64,000 bases of DNA from Brevundimonas nasdae (GTDB taxonomy: Bacteria; Pseudomonadota; Alphaproteobacteria; Caulobacterales; Caulobacteraceae), in the NCBI RefSeq assembly GCF_016654005.1, contig NZ_JAEPWN010000001.1, positions 434,001-498,000 on the forward strand. Reading direction: 5' to 3'. Under the pieces are notes generated by a model, which saw nothing but the letters and a program-made list of their open reading frames with translations, did no database searches and was not told where the DNA came from. Shown one piece after another: positions 34,148 through 43,371 of this stretch; positions within the stretch are counted from its first letter, which is position 1, and each line of letters opens with the position of its first letter. The translations under genes and the position numbers were made by a program.

Positions 34148-34614
34148 TCAGGCGACCCCCGACAGTGACTTTGCGATAACACACACCAGTCGGTCAGAGG
34201 GCGAGCGAGAGCGTTGACGAAAACCGGTCGGTCATCGTCTTGCATCCTTCAGTTCCTCCGCGAACGGAGCTGAACAGTCACTCAAGAGAAAAGGGCTGCT
34301 TGCAGCCAACGTCGGCACCCGCGTGGGCTGCCGATCACTTTCGCTCCCTCAAAATGGAAGGTCTCCGCCTTCTCATGATCGGAAATAAGCATGGTTTGAG
34401 AGCGTTCACAACACAAAACCGCCTTGTTCGCGTCACGTTTGGAAACGTTCACAATCACATGTCGTTTCAACCCCTGTGATGTGGACATTGTGCGCTGCGA
34501 TAGCGGATGAGGGGCGACGCCTAGGGCGACGGACATGAAATCTAAGCCGCGCATGCAGTATCCATCGCTTGCGCCGTTCACCGCTCTGACGTGTGAGGTC
34601 GCTCTCAGACGAGA
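34148..34614. promoter_or_regulatory. 467-bp divergent intergenic region between GH3 and cysD
   Basis: No gene is supported here. It should carry promoters for both divergent operons. Visible elements are a perfect GGCTGC-TT-GCAGCC hairpin at 34294-34307, an operator-like ACGTTT-GG-AAACGT inverted repeat at 34435-34448, and two copies of CGTTCACAA near 34403 and 34445, 42 bp apart (about four helical turns). CTCTC-AGAC-GAGAG at 34602-34615 could form a hairpin over the cysD start. Confidence 0.5.
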
Positions 34615-35574
34615 GTGAAAACCGTGGCTGCATCCCTGCTTCTGAAGACACGCCCCGAACCCGCCGTGACGAGCCAACGCCTGACGCATCTCCAACGTCT
34701 GGAGGCGGAGGCGATCCACATCATGCGCGAGGTGGCGGCCGAGGCCGAGCGTCCGGTCATGCTGTATTCGATCGGCAAGGATTCGGCGGTGATGCTGCAT
34801 CTGGCGAAGAAGGCCTTCTATCCGTCTCGTCCGCCGTTCCCGCTGCTGCATGTCGATACGATGTGGAAGTTCCGCGCCATGTACGAGATGCGCGCCCGCA
34901 TGGCGGCCGAATTGGGCGTCGAGCTTCTGGTGCATCAGAACCCGGAGGCCGTCGCGCGCGGCGTCAATCCGTTCGACCACGGTTCGGCCCTGCATACGGA
35001 CCTGTGGAAGACGCAAGGACTGAAACAGGCGCTGGCTCTGCATGGGTTCGACGCGGCCTTCGGCGGCGCCCGGCGCGACGAGGAGAAGTCCCGCGCCAAG
35101 GAGCGCATCTTCTCGTTCCGCACCGCCGAGCAGGGCTGGGACCCCAAGAGCCAGCGGCCCGAGCTTTGGCGGCTGTACAACACCCGCAAACGCCCCGGTG
35201 AAAGCATCCGCGTCTTTCCGATCTCCAACTGGACCGAACTGGATGTGTGGCAATACATCCATCTGGAGCAGATCCCGATCGTGCCCCTGTACCTGGCCGC
35301 TGAACGGCGGGTGGTCGAGCGTGACGGCGCCCTGATCATGGTCGATGACGACCGGTTTCCTCTGCGTCCGGGGGAGACGCCGCAGATGCGCTCGGTCCGG
35401 TTCCGCACCCTGGGCTGCTACCCCCTGACCGGGGCGGTGGAGAGCACGGCGGCGACCGTGCCGCAGATCATTCAGGAAATGCTGTTGACCACCACGTCCG
35501 AGCGTCAGGGCCGGGTGATCGACCACGACCAGTCGGCCTCGATGGAGAAGAAGAAGCGCGAGGGCTATTTCTGA
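34615..35574 (+). CDS. cysD: Sulfate adenylyltransferase subunit 2
   Basis: CysD catalyses ATP plus sulfate to APS together with CysN. The 319-residue protein has the PP-loop ATP pyrophosphatase motif [16 protein letters not shown] near residue 50, [22 protein letters not shown], and the conserved C-terminal [14 protein letters not shown]. Start is GTG at 34615 or 34624; the first is reported. Its stop overlaps the cysN ATG by one base (TGATG), giving tight coupling. Confidence 0.96.
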   Translation: MKTVAASLLLKTRPEPAVTSQRLTHLQRLEAEAIHIMREVAAEAERPVMLYSIGKDSAVMLHLAKKAFYPSRPPFPLLHVDTMWKFRAMYEMRARMAAELGVELLVHQNPEAVARGVNPFDHGSALHTDLWKTQGLKQALALHGFDAAFGGARRDEEKSRAKERIFSFRTAEQGWDPKSQRPELWRLYNTRKRPGESIRVFPISNWTELDVWQYIHLEQIPIVPLYLAAERRVVERDGALIMVDDDRFPLRPGETPQMRSVRFRTLGCYPLTGAVESTAATVPQIIQEMLLTTTSERQGRVIDHDQSASMEKKKREGYF

Positions 35575-37487
35575 TGGCGCACCAGTCCGACCTGATCGCC
35601 CGCGACATCGACGCCTATCTGGACGTTCACCAGCACAAGAGCCTGCTGCGCTTCATCACCTGCGGCAGCGTGGATGACGGCAAGTCCACCCTGATCGGGC
35701 GGCTTCTCTATGATTCCAAGATGATCTTCGAGGATCAAATGGCGGCGCTGGAGGCGGACAGCCGCCGTGTCGGCACCCAGGGCGGCGACATCGACTTCGC
35801 CCTTTTGGTCGATGGGCTGGCGGCGGAGCGGGAGCAGGGCATCACCATCGACGTGGCCTATCGCTTCTTTTCGACCGAGACGCGTAAGTTCATCGTCGCC
35901 GATACGCCGGGGCACGAGCAATACACCCGAAACATGGCCACCGGCGCCTCGACCGCCGACGCCGCCGTCATCCTGATCGACGCGCGGCGGGGCGTTCTGA
36001 CCCAGACGAAACGCCATTCCTATCTGGTCAGCCTTCTGGGCATCCGGCACATCGTGCTGGCGGTGAACAAGATGGATCTGATCGGCTGGTCCCAGGCCCG
36101 GTTCGACGAAATCCTGGCCGAGTACCGCGACTTCGCCGCCCGGCTGGGCGTGAGTGATTTCCACGCCATCCCCATGTCGGCGCTGCGCGGCGACAACATC
36201 ACCGAACCGACCGCGCGGGCGCCCTGGTATGACGGTCCGCCGCTGATGGCCTTGCTGGAGGGGCTGGAGGTCGGGGACGAACTGTCGGCCGATCCGTTCC
36301 GACTGCCGGTGCAGTGGGTCAATCGGCCCAATCTGGATTTTCGGGGCTTCTCGGGCCAGATCGCGGCGGGAACCGTGCGGCCCGGCGATCCTGTGCGCGT
36401 TCTGCCGTCGGGCAAGACCTCGCGCGTCACCCGCATCGTCACCGCTGACGGTGATCTGTCGTACGCGGTTGCGGGCCAGTCGATCACCCTGGCCCTGGCC
36501 GACGAGATCGACATTTCGCGCGGTGATGTCCTGGCCGCGGCCGACGCCCCGCCCGAGGCCGCTGATCAGTTCGAGGCGACACTGGTCTGGATGGACGACG
36601 AGGCCATGCTGCCGGGCCGTCCCTATCTGCTGAAGCTGGGCGCGCGGCTGGTCGGCGCGACCATCACCGAACCCAAGCACAGGCTGAACGTCAATACGCT
36701 GGAGCAGCAGCCCGCCAAGCGGCTGGAGCTGAACGAGATCGGCGTCTGCAACCTGTCGCTGGATGCGCCGGTCGCGTTCGAGCCTTACGGCGCCAACAAG
36801 GATCTGGGCGGCTTCATCCTGATCGACCGGATTTCGAACCGCACGGTGGCGGCGGGGATGCTGCATTTCGCCCTGCGCCGCGCCCACAACATCCACTGGC
36901 AGGCCCAGTCGGTCGACAAGGCCTCGCGCGCCGCGATCAAGAACCAGAAGGGCAGGGTGATCTGGCTGACCGGCCTGTCCGGCGCCGGCAAATCGACCAT
37001 TGCCGATCTGGTGGAGAAGCGGCTGCACGCCGATGGACGCCACACCTATCTGCTGGACGGCGACAATGTCCGCCACGGGCTGAACCGCGACCTGGGCTTC
37101 ACCGAGGAGGATCGGGTCGAAAACATCCGCCGTGTCGCCGAGGTGGCCAGGCTGATGGTGGATGCAGGGCTGATCGTTCTGGTCAGCTTCATCTCGCCGT
37201 TCCGGGCCGAGCGAGCGCTAGCGCGGGCGTTGGTGAATGACGGCGAGTTCGTCGAGGTCCACGTCGACACCCCGCTGCATGTCGCCGAAGCGCGCGATGT
37301 GAAGGGCCTGTACCGCAAGGCGCGGACGGGAGAGCTGAAGAACTTCACCGGCATCGACAGTCCGTACGAGGCGCCGGAAACCCCCGAGATCGTAGTGGAC
37401 ACCACCTCCATGACCCCGGAACAGGCCGCTGAACGCATCGTGGGCTGGCTGGAAGGGCGAGAGCCGCCCGAAGACTTCGCCATCTGA
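35574..37487 (+). CDS. cysNC: Bifunctional sulfate adenylyltransferase subunit 1/adenylylsulfate kinase
   Basis: A 637-residue fusion that activates sulfate to PAPS. The CysN GTPase part (about 1-455) has [25 protein letters not shown] and NKMD motifs and drives APS synthesis with CysD. The CysC part (about 460-637) has the P-loop [23 protein letters not shown] and FISPFRAER and phosphorylates APS. Both halves look intact. Fusion of CysN and CysC is common in Alphaproteobacteria. No sulfite-forming genes follow. Confidence 0.97.
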   Translation: MAHQSDLIARDIDAYLDVHQHKSLLRFITCGSVDDGKSTLIGRLLYDSKMIFEDQMAALEADSRRVGTQGGDIDFALLVDGLAAEREQGITIDVAYRFFSTETRKFIVADTPGHEQYTRNMATGASTADAAVILIDARRGVLTQTKRHSYLVSLLGIRHIVLAVNKMDLIGWSQARFDEILAEYRDFAARLGVSDFHAIPMSALRGDNITEPTARAPWYDGPPLMALLEGLEVGDELSADPFRLPVQWVNRPNLDFRGFSGQIAAGTVRPGDPVRVLPSGKTSRVTRIVTADGDLSYAVAGQSITLALADEIDISRGDVLAAADAPPEAADQFEATLVWMDDEAMLPGRPYLLKLGARLVGATITEPKHRLNVNTLEQQPAKRLELNEIGVCNLSLDAPVAFEPYGANKDLGGFILIDRISNRTVAAGMLHFALRRAHNIHWQAQSVDKASRAAIKNQKGRVIWLTGLSGAGKSTIADLVEKRLHADGRHTYLLDGDNVRHGLNRDLGFTEEDRVENIRRVAEVARLMVDAGLIVLVSFISPFRAERALARALVNDGEFVEVHVDTPLHVAEARDVKGLYRKARTGELKNFTGIDSPYEAPETPEIVVDTTSMTPEQAAERIVGWLEGREPPEDFAI

Positions 37488-37540
37488 GACGGCGGCGCCA
37501 ATCGCCGGATCGCGCGTTGGGTCATCAGAGGAAACAGCTG

Positions 37541-37741
37541 ATGACCGAGGTTCGCGTTCTTCACGCCCGCAGCGGCGTGGTCCTGCAGCAGGAGGGCGAC
37601 GGCGCCTATGTCCTGACCAGTCTGCGCGGATCAGACGAGCGGCGGTTCGCCGATCTGGAGCAGGCGGAACGTCTCTTTGACACAGAGGTGGCGGCTTCGG
37701 AACGCGACCCGGACATCGTCGCGCGACTGGGTGGTTCGTGA
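37541..37741 (+). CDS. 66-residue soluble protein, function unknown
   Basis: ATG at 37541 follows AGAGGAAACAGCTG, a good ribosome site. The product VRVLHARSGVVLQQEGDGAYVLTS... looks like a small beta-rich domain followed by a helix (DLEQAERLFDTEVAAS). It lies 53 bp after cysNC on the same strand and its stop overlaps the next ATG by one base. No family recognised; it may be part of the sulfate operon transcript. Confidence 0.7.
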   Translation: MTEVRVLHARSGVVLQQEGDGAYVLTSLRGSDERRFADLEQAERLFDTEVAASERDPDIVARLGGS

Positions 37742-37893
37742 TGGTCGGCCCGGGAACCGCGTTGCTGGCGCTGCTGATCCTCGGCGGGTTGCTGGCCCTG
37801 CTGTTTCATCCCGTCAGCCCGCCGACCCATTTTGTCGACAAGGACGCCGACGGCGAACCGGACGAGGCGGACGGCCCTGCGGCAGGTCTGTAG
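37741..37893 (+). CDS. 50-residue single-span membrane protein, function unknown
   Basis: Starts at the ATG embedded in TGATG with the upstream gene, so translation is coupled. The N-terminal MVGPGTALLALLILGGLLAL forms one membrane helix, followed by an acidic Pro/Asp-rich tail (VDKDADGEPDEADGP) probably on the other side. A hairpin follows the stop. Function unknown. Confidence 0.65.
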   Translation: MVGPGTALLALLILGGLLALLFHPVSPPTHFVDKDADGEPDEADGPAAGL

Positions 37894-37900
37894 CAAGACT

Positions 37901-37930
37901 GTCGCCCGACGGTATGGGCCATCGGGCGAC
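37901..37930. terminator. Hairpin between the convergent small gene and phoH
   Basis: GTCGCCCGA and TCGGGCGAC form a perfect 9-bp stem with a 12-base loop, exactly between two convergent genes. No T run on either side, so it is a probable bidirectional transcript-end hairpin rather than a classic terminator. Confidence 0.55.
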
Positions 37931-37939
37931 GCTTGAGGA

Positions 37940-38719
37940 TCAGAGCACCCCGATCATCGAGGCGACCAGGGGGTGACGCACGATGTCGCGTTCGGCCAGG
38001 CGCACCACGGCGATGTCGTCCACCGCTTCCAACCGCGCCGAGATGTCCGACAGCCCCGAAATGCCCGGCAGCAGGTCGGACTGCTGCGGGTCGCCGGTCA
38101 CCACCATGGTCGAGTGCCAGCCCAGGCGGGTCAGCAGCATCTTCAGTTGGACGTAGGTGCAGTTTTGGGCCTCATCCACGACGATGAAGGCGTTGTTCAG
38201 GGTGCGGCCGCGCATATAGCCGATGGGGGCGATCTCGATCAGGCCTTCGGCCATCAGCGCCTTGACCCGTTTCATCGACAGCCGGTCCGACAGTGCGTCG
38301 TAGAGCGGGCGAAGATAGGGGGCCAGCTTGTCCTCCATGTCGCCGGGCAGGAAGCCGATGGATTCCCCGGCCTCTACAGCGGGGCGGGACAGGACGATGC
38401 GGCCGACCTTGCCCGCCTCCAGCGCCTCGACCGCCTTGGCTACCGCCAGATAGGTCTTGCCCGTGCCTGCAGGCCCCAGCGCCATGACCAGATTGTGCGC
38501 GTCGATGGCCTGCATCAGTTCGGTCTGGCCTTCCGACTTCGGCTTCAGCGTCTTGAGATAGCCCTGGTCCCGGTCGTCGTTCGACGGATGGGGCGACCAC
38601 CCTGACCGCGAGTTATTGGGCGTATGGAGCCGGCGAACTTTCGACTCTTCGATGAAGTCACGCGAATCCAGGATTCCGCTTTCACGGGACTGACGCTTCA
38701 TTGCCGCACGCTTGGTCAT
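37940..38719 (-). CDS. PhoH-family ATPase
   Basis: A 259-residue predicted RNA helicase-like ATPase. Walker A is ALGPAGTGKTYLAV, Walker B VVDEAQNCTYVQLKMLLTR, and VTGDPQQSDLL follows, all diagnostic of PhoH. The N-terminus is basic and polar (MTKRAAMKRQSRES). The ATG at 38719 follows TGGAGG, 5 bp away. The gene is not next to ybeY or miaB, so it is probably a second PhoH type rather than PhoL. A terminator-like hairpin lies immediately before its ribosome site. Confidence 0.9.
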   Translation of the reverse strand: MTKRAAMKRQSRESGILDSRDFIEESKVRRLHTPNNSRSGWSPHPSNDDRDQGYLKTLKPKSEGQTELMQAIDAHNLVMALGPAGTGKTYLAVAKAVEALEAGKVGRIVLSRPAVEAGESIGFLPGDMEDKLAPYLRPLYDALSDRLSMKRVKALMAEGLIEIAPIGYMRGRTLNNAFIVVDEAQNCTYVQLKMLLTRLGWHSTMVVTGDPQQSDLLPGISGLSDISARLEAVDDIAVVRLAERDIVRHPLVASMIGVL

Positions 38720-38737
38720 GGACGCCTCCAGGGCATG

Positions 38738-38768
38738 AAAAAAGGCGGACCCACACGGGTTCCGCCTT
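38738..38768 (-). terminator. Terminator-like hairpin in the phoH leader
   Basis: On the minus strand AAGGCGGA/TCCGCCTT (8 bp) plus GGG... CCC (3 bp, one bulged base) close the loop GTGT, followed by TTTTTT. It ends about 9 bases before the phoH ribosome site. No minus-strand gene lies upstream, so it is either an attenuator or the 3-prime end of a small RNA. Confidence 0.6.
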
Positions 38769-39038
38769 GGATGGTCTTGGGGAGGAGAGGATCGCGGCCC
38801 GCACGGCAACCGCCCGGATCGACAGCAGGGCCGTCAGAAACGGGATGAACCCGCCGCCGAACAACCGAACCAGGATCCCAACGCGCCACGCGAAAGCCCC
38901 GACTACTGACCGGACCGGGCTTGATCCGGCTTCGGATCCGGGGGCGAATAGCGGCTCCCGAATCGCATCAACAGTTTGATGCTAACGTGGTTTACGAGGG
39001 CTTAAAGCCCCCATTTTAATGAGATGATCGGTGAACGG
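38769..39038. other. Intergenic region with several hairpins upstream of phoH
   Basis: No CDS with a proper start and ribosome site is found. Three perfect hairpins are visible: GATCCG-GCTT-CGGATC at 38923-38938, GCATCAA-CAGT-TTGATGC at 38965-38982, and GGGCTT-A-AAGCCC at 38998-39010. It must hold promoters for phoH (minus) and the gamma carbonic anhydrase gene (plus), and could encode a structured leader or small RNA. Confidence 0.45.
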
Positions 39039-39566
39039 ATGACTGTTTACGCACTTGACGACAATAGTCCTCAGCTTCCGCCCGAGGGGGAATACTGGAT
39101 CGCGCCGAATGCTTCGGTGATAGGTCACGTGATTCTTCAAGAAAACGCCAGCGTCTGGTTCGGCGCGGTGCTGCGCGGGGACAATGATCCGATCATCCTG
39201 GGGCCGGACAGCAATGTTCAGGACGGGGCCGTGCTGCACACCGACCCCGGTTCGCCGCTGACGCTGGGGCGCGGTGTGACGGTCGGGCATCAGGCCATGC
39301 TGCACGGCTGCGAGGTCGGGGACTACAGCCTGATCGGCATTGGGGCGGTGGTGCTGAACGGGGCGAAGATCGGCAGGAACTGCATCATCGGCGCCAACGC
39401 CCTGATCACCGAGGGCAAGATCATCCCCGACAACAGTCTGGTGATGGGACAGCCGGGCAAGGTGGTGCGCGAACGCGATCCCGACCATGTCGCCGTGCTG
39501 AAGATGTCGGCGGACCACTATGTCCAGAACTGGAAGCGGTACGCGGCGGGGTTGAGGGCGGTTTAA
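39039..39566 (+). CDS. Gamma carbonic anhydrase-family hexapeptide-repeat protein
   Basis: A 175-residue left-handed beta-helix protein with hexapeptide repeats ([36 protein letters not shown]). The three His zinc ligands of the gamma class fit [17 protein letters not shown]. Such proteins (YrdA/PaaY-like) are often assigned carbonic anhydrase or thioesterase activity. The start MTVYALDD at 39039 is chosen over an ATG at 39024 by its better ribosome site and family N-terminus. Confidence 0.88.
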   Translation: MTVYALDDNSPQLPPEGEYWIAPNASVIGHVILQENASVWFGAVLRGDNDPIILGPDSNVQDGAVLHTDPGSPLTLGRGVTVGHQAMLHGCEVGDYSLIGIGAVVLNGAKIGRNCIIGANALITEGKIIPDNSLVMGQPGKVVRERDPDHVAVLKMSADHYVQNWKRYAAGLRAV

Positions 39567-39580
39567 GCCGGAAAGCCGGG

Positions 39581-40513
39581 TCAGGCGTTCGCCAACGCCG
39601 CCCGCGCCGCCTTGGCGTCGGCGTCGATCTGGACCTTCAACGCCTCAAGCCCGTCGAACTTCTCTTCGCCGCGCAGCCAGGCGATCAGCTGCGTGTCGAC
39701 CGTCTGGCCGTAGATTTCTTCGTCGAAGTCGAACAGCCAGACCTCCAGCAGCGGCGTCTCCAGCGCATACATGGGCCGCACGCCCAGGCTGGCGACGCCG
39801 TCGATGACGCGGCCGTCCGGCAGGCGGGTGCGGACGGCGTAAACCCCGTAGGCGGGGCGCATATAGCCGTTCAGTTCGATATTTGCGGTCGGCACGCCGA
39901 TGGTGCGGCCGCGCTTGTCGCCGTGGATCACCTCGCCGCGAATGGCGAAGGGGCGGCCCAGGATGGCGGCGGCGCGGGCCATGTCGCCCGCCTTCAAGGC
40001 TTCGCGCACGGCGCTGGACGACAGTTTCAGGCCGTCGGCGTCGTCCAGTCGTTCAGCGACCGAAACGGTGAAGCCCAGACGCTCGCCATAGGTCCGCAGG
40101 GCCTCGGGCGATCCCGACCGGCCCTTGCCGAAGGTGAAGTCGAAGCCGACGCCCGCGTGACGGATGCCCAGACCCTGGGCCAGCACGCGCTCGGCGAAGC
40201 CGGAATCGCTCATGCCCGCCATCTCGGCATCGAAGGGCAGCAGATACAGGATGTCCACGCCCAGAGGCCCCAGGGCCTCGGCCATCTGGTCGGCGGTCAT
40301 CAGGCCGAACGGGGCGGCGTCGGGCTGGAACCAGCGGCGCGGATGGGGATCGAAACTGACCACGCCCAGCGGCGCGCCCAGACGTTCAGCCGCCGCCTTG
40401 GCGCCCGCGATGACGGCCTGATGGCCCCGGTGAACGCCGTCAAAGGCGCCGACTGCGACCGCTGCACCCTTCAGGGCGTCAGGCAGGCCGCGCCAGTCGC
40501 GGACGATCTGCAT
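39581..40513 (-). CDS. ribF: Bifunctional riboflavin kinase/FMN adenylyltransferase
   Basis: RibF makes FMN and FAD from riboflavin. The 310-residue product has the adenylyltransferase motif VGAFDGVHRGHQAVI at residue 23 onward and SSSAVREAL, then the kinase domain with RTIGVPTANIEL and YGVYAVRTRLPDG. The ATG at 40513 lies one base after the MaoC stop, so the two are coupled. No FMN riboswitch is visible, as expected in an operon-internal position. Confidence 0.95.
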   Translation of the reverse strand: MQIVRDWRGLPDALKGAAVAVGAFDGVHRGHQAVIAGAKAAAERLGAPLGVVSFDPHPRRWFQPDAAPFGLMTADQMAEALGPLGVDILYLLPFDAEMAGMSDSGFAERVLAQGLGIRHAGVGFDFTFGKGRSGSPEALRTYGERLGFTVSVAERLDDADGLKLSSSAVREALKAGDMARAAAILGRPFAIRGEVIHGDKRGRTIGVPTANIELNGYMRPAYGVYAVRTRLPDGRVIDGVASLGVRPMYALETPLLEVWLFDFDEEIYGQTVDTQLIAWLRGEEKFDGLEALKVQIDADAKAARAALANA

Positions 40514-40514
40514 C

Positions 40515-40976
40515 TCAGCGTTGGGACGGCTTGCGGCGGCGCGGCACGCGGACCACCGCGACACCGTCCATGATCATGACGCCGTTGACGAAGCCCTCGC
40601 AACTCAGCTTCACGCGCGCGCTTTCCGACTCTACCTCGATCACGGTGATGACGATGCGGACCTCATCGTCGATCCGCACCGGTTGGTGGAAGGCCAGGGT
40701 CTGGGAAATATAGATGGAGCCCGCGCCGGGCAGGATGGTGCCGACCACCGCTGAGCCGAACGAGGCGCTGAGCAGCCCATGCGCGATCCGTCCGCGATAG
40801 GCGGTCTTGGACGCGAAACCTTCGTCCAGATGGACCGGGTTGAAGTCATCGGACGCCTCGGCGAACAGCTGGATGCGCTGTTCGGTGGCGACGACGATCT
40901 TCTCGGCGGCCATGCCGACGTGAAGTTCCTCCAGGATATAGCCGCCGGAGGGATGTTGCTGAACGAGTTCGACCAT
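40515..40976 (-). CDS. MaoC-like (R)-specific hydratase family protein
   Basis: A 153-residue hot-dog-fold protein with the hydratase-2 motif DDFNPVHLDEGFA followed by GRIAHGLLSASF, supplying the catalytic Asp and His. It would hydrate or dehydrate an acyl-CoA. It is immediately upstream of ribF. The exact acyl substrate is unknown. Confidence 0.88.
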   Translation of the reverse strand: MVELVQQHPSGGYILEELHVGMAAEKIVVATEQRIQLFAEASDDFNPVHLDEGFASKTAYRGRIAHGLLSASFGSAVVGTILPGAGSIYISQTLAFHQPVRIDDEVRIVITVIEVESESARVKLSCEGFVNGVMIMDGVAVVRVPRRRKPSQR

Positions 40977-41014
40977 TGGGAGGCTTTAGCTGCGGTGCGA
41001 CAAAATGGCGAGCC

Positions 41015-41884
41015 TTACCAGTTCAGTTCTAGCGCGGCGTATCGCGCATAGGTCGTTTCCGCCTTCAGCAGGGCGCCCGCACGCGCGGGATCCAGCGCGC
41101 CGTCCTCGCCCTTGGCCTGGTCGCCGTGGATGCCCTGGGCGATGAACAGGCAGTCCAGCGCCTGGGCGTTGGCGCCCATGACGTCGGTGACCACGCCGTC
41201 GCCGATGCACAGGACGCGTGAACGGTCCACCGCGCGGCCCAGCAGTTTCTCCGCCTCTTTGATCGCCAGATCATAGATGGGGGAATAGGGCTTGCCCGCC
41301 ATGACGACGCGCCCGCCCTGGGATTCATACAGGTCGGCCAGAGCGCCGCCGCAATAGATCAGCTTGTCGCCGCGTTGCACGACGCGGTCGGGGTTGGCGC
41401 AGATCAGCTCCAGCCCACGCTCGGCGCCGACAGCCAGACGCTCGCGATAGTCTTCCGGCGTTTCGACCGTGTCGTCGACCGGGCCGGTGACGGAGATGAA
41501 GGCGGCCTCGGCGGCGCTGGGCGCGCGCTCAAGCCCCAGACCTTCGTAAAGGGCGCCGTCGCGTTCCGGGCCGACGATCCAGGCCGGGCCGGGGGCGCGC
41601 TTGGCCAGTTCGGCGCGGGTGGCGTCGCCCGAGGTGACGAAGGCCTTCCAGCTTTCACGCGGCACGCCCAGGCCATCCAGTTGCGCGATCACGTCCGAGG
41701 CCGGGCGCGGCGAGTTGGAGATCAGGACGACATGGCCGCCCTCGCGGTTGAAACGAGCCAGGGCCTCGCACGGACCAGCCCAGCTTTCGCGGCCGTTGTG
41801 GATCACGCCCCATACGTCACAGAGCAGAATGTCGTAGTCGGCGGCGACGTCGCCGAGGTGAGGCAGGGCGTGGGGAAGGGTCAT
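41015..41884 (-). CDS. HAD-superfamily hydrolase, TIGR01459/NagD-like
   Basis: A 289-residue type IIA HAD phosphatase-like protein. Motif I is ILLCDVWGVIHNG (Asp nucleophile), motif II VVLISNSPRPAS, and the C-terminal motif IV CIGDGVVTDVMGAN. The family is common in Alphaproteobacteria, with proposed sugar- or nucleotide-phosphatase activity. It lies 38 bp upstream of the MaoC gene on the same strand. Confidence 0.9.
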   Translation of the reverse strand: MTLPHALPHLGDVAADYDILLCDVWGVIHNGRESWAGPCEALARFNREGGHVVLISNSPRPASDVIAQLDGLGVPRESWKAFVTSGDATRAELAKRAPGPAWIVGPERDGALYEGLGLERAPSAAEAAFISVTGPVDDTVETPEDYRERLAVGAERGLELICANPDRVVQRGDKLIYCGGALADLYESQGGRVVMAGKPYSPIYDLAIKEAEKLLGRAVDRSRVLCIGDGVVTDVMGANAQALDCLFIAQGIHGDQAKGEDGALDPARAGALLKAETTYARYAALELNW

Positions 41885-41986
41885 GCCCCGGACCTATGGG
41901 GCGCATGACGGCGCGTCAACCGCGTTCGATACGGCGTTTCTGCGATGCAGGCGTGGGACAGATGGTCAGAAGCGACCGTGTGCGGA

Positions 41987-43261
41987 TTAGTGAACGCGCC
42001 GACGCTGCTCGGCGCTGCGCAGGGTGGAGCGCAGGAACTCGGCCGGCGGGTCGGTTTCGGCCAGAACCTGCTCCTTGATGGCGCGGGGTTCGCCGAACAG
42101 ATGGCCCTGGCCCATGGCCACATCCAGTTCGAGGATGTCGACGACCTGACGCTCCGTCTCGACCTTTTCGGCGATGACCTCGACGCCGTAGCGGCGGGTC
42201 AGGGCGGCGAAATCGGCGGCCTGGATGTCAGGCATGGACTGCAGAGGCGCGCCGCCGTCCAGGTCCAGCAACTGTTCGATCAGCAGGTCGGCGGACACCT
42301 TGATGAACTTGACGTCGGCGCGTTGCAGATCGGCGAAGTCCAGGTCCAGCGTCTGCACCTTGTCCAGCGAGAAGCGGTAGCCGAGGTCGGCCAGCTTGGC
42401 CATGTTGCGGGCCTCGATGGCGCCCCGCGCATCGAAGGTGGCCTGACCCAGTTCGAAGATTAGGGCCTGGTTCAGGTCGCGGTTCTCGCTGAGGAAGTCG
42501 AGGAAGCGCGGGAAGAAGGCGTCGTCGCCCAGCGAACTGAGGGCCACATTGCAGAAGACGCCGACCTTGCGGTCCTGACGGGCCAGACGGCGCACGATCT
42601 GGGCGCAGCGGAACAGCAGCAGATTGTCGATGGCGGGAACCAGACCCTCGCCCTCGGCCAGAGACAAGTATTCCGCCGGCATCATGACCCGGTCAGAGGC
42701 GTCACGCAGACGGGTGAAGCTTTCGTAGAAGATGGTGCGGCGCTGGGGCAGGGAGACAACGGGCTGCAGGTAGAGGTCGGCGCGGTTCTCGGCCAGGGCC
42801 TCATGGATGGTCTGCAGCAGGACGTTCGACTGGGCCTGACGACGGCCCTCGAAGGTGTCCAGACCGATGGTCGGGGCGGCGGACAGGCGCTGGTCGATGC
42901 TTTCGCTCATCTGCTGGACCAGACTTTCCAGCATCCGCACTTCGCCGGTCAGTTCGTCGGCGCCCGACAGAGCCCCGCTCTCGATGGCCTGGGCCAGTTC
43001 GGTCAGGGCGCCTTGCGTCGACTCCATCGCATCGGCCAGCAGGCGGTGCGCCTCGCGGACCTGATGGATTTCCTTCTTCAGGAGGCGGCGTTCGGAAATG
43101 CCGGTCACAATGCCGTGGAAGGCGCCCAGCAAACCCAGCGCGCCTAGGGCTCCAGCCACGCCCGCACCGACGCCCAGCTCCGCGCGCCACAGGAAGGCGC
43201 CCACGGTCAGACCCAGGAAAAGGTAGGCGAAGTACAGAAAACCTGTCGTTAGGGTGCGCAT
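41987..43261 (-). CDS. tipF: TipF-like degenerate EAL-domain flagellar positioning protein
   Basis: A 424-residue inner-membrane protein: two N-terminal spans (residues 7-24 and 30-52), a coiled coil at about 55-130, and an EAL domain at about 150-395. The EAL triad is degenerate (YESFTRLRD), and GVEVIAEKVET and LDVAMGQGHLFGEP remain. This matches Caulobacter TipF, a c-di-GMP effector needed for polar flagellum placement, rather than an active phosphodiesterase. It is divergent from the SDR gene. Confidence 0.85.
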   Translation of the reverse strand: MRTLTTGFLYFAYLFLGLTVGAFLWRAELGVGAGVAGALGALGLLGAFHGIVTGISERRLLKKEIHQVREAHRLLADAMESTQGALTELAQAIESGALSGADELTGEVRMLESLVQQMSESIDQRLSAAPTIGLDTFEGRRQAQSNVLLQTIHEALAENRADLYLQPVVSLPQRRTIFYESFTRLRDASDRVMMPAEYLSLAEGEGLVPAIDNLLLFRCAQIVRRLARQDRKVGVFCNVALSSLGDDAFFPRFLDFLSENRDLNQALIFELGQATFDARGAIEARNMAKLADLGYRFSLDKVQTLDLDFADLQRADVKFIKVSADLLIEQLLDLDGGAPLQSMPDIQAADFAALTRRYGVEVIAEKVETERQVVDILELDVAMGQGHLFGEPRAIKEQVLAETDPPAEFLRSTLRSAEQRRRVH

Positions 43262-43371
43262 CGGCTGGCTTTAGCCACTCCCGGATGGAATCGCGTGAGT
43301 ATCAGGGTATCAGAGACTTTCGGCTAGAGCGGGTTGATAAATAACCCGCCGCAAACCTGGGGATGTGGAAA

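Noticed and set aside
34282..35526. A 414-residue minus-strand open frame opposite cysD
   Set aside because: Covers cysD in antisense; His/Arg/Gln-rich with no domain. Its 5-prime part in the intergenic region also has no proper start.
38682..38864. Short minus-strand frame with hydrophobic stretch upstream of phoH
   Set aside because: Only a TTG start without ribosome site, and the frame runs across the terminator-like hairpin and phoH start; treated as non-coding leader.
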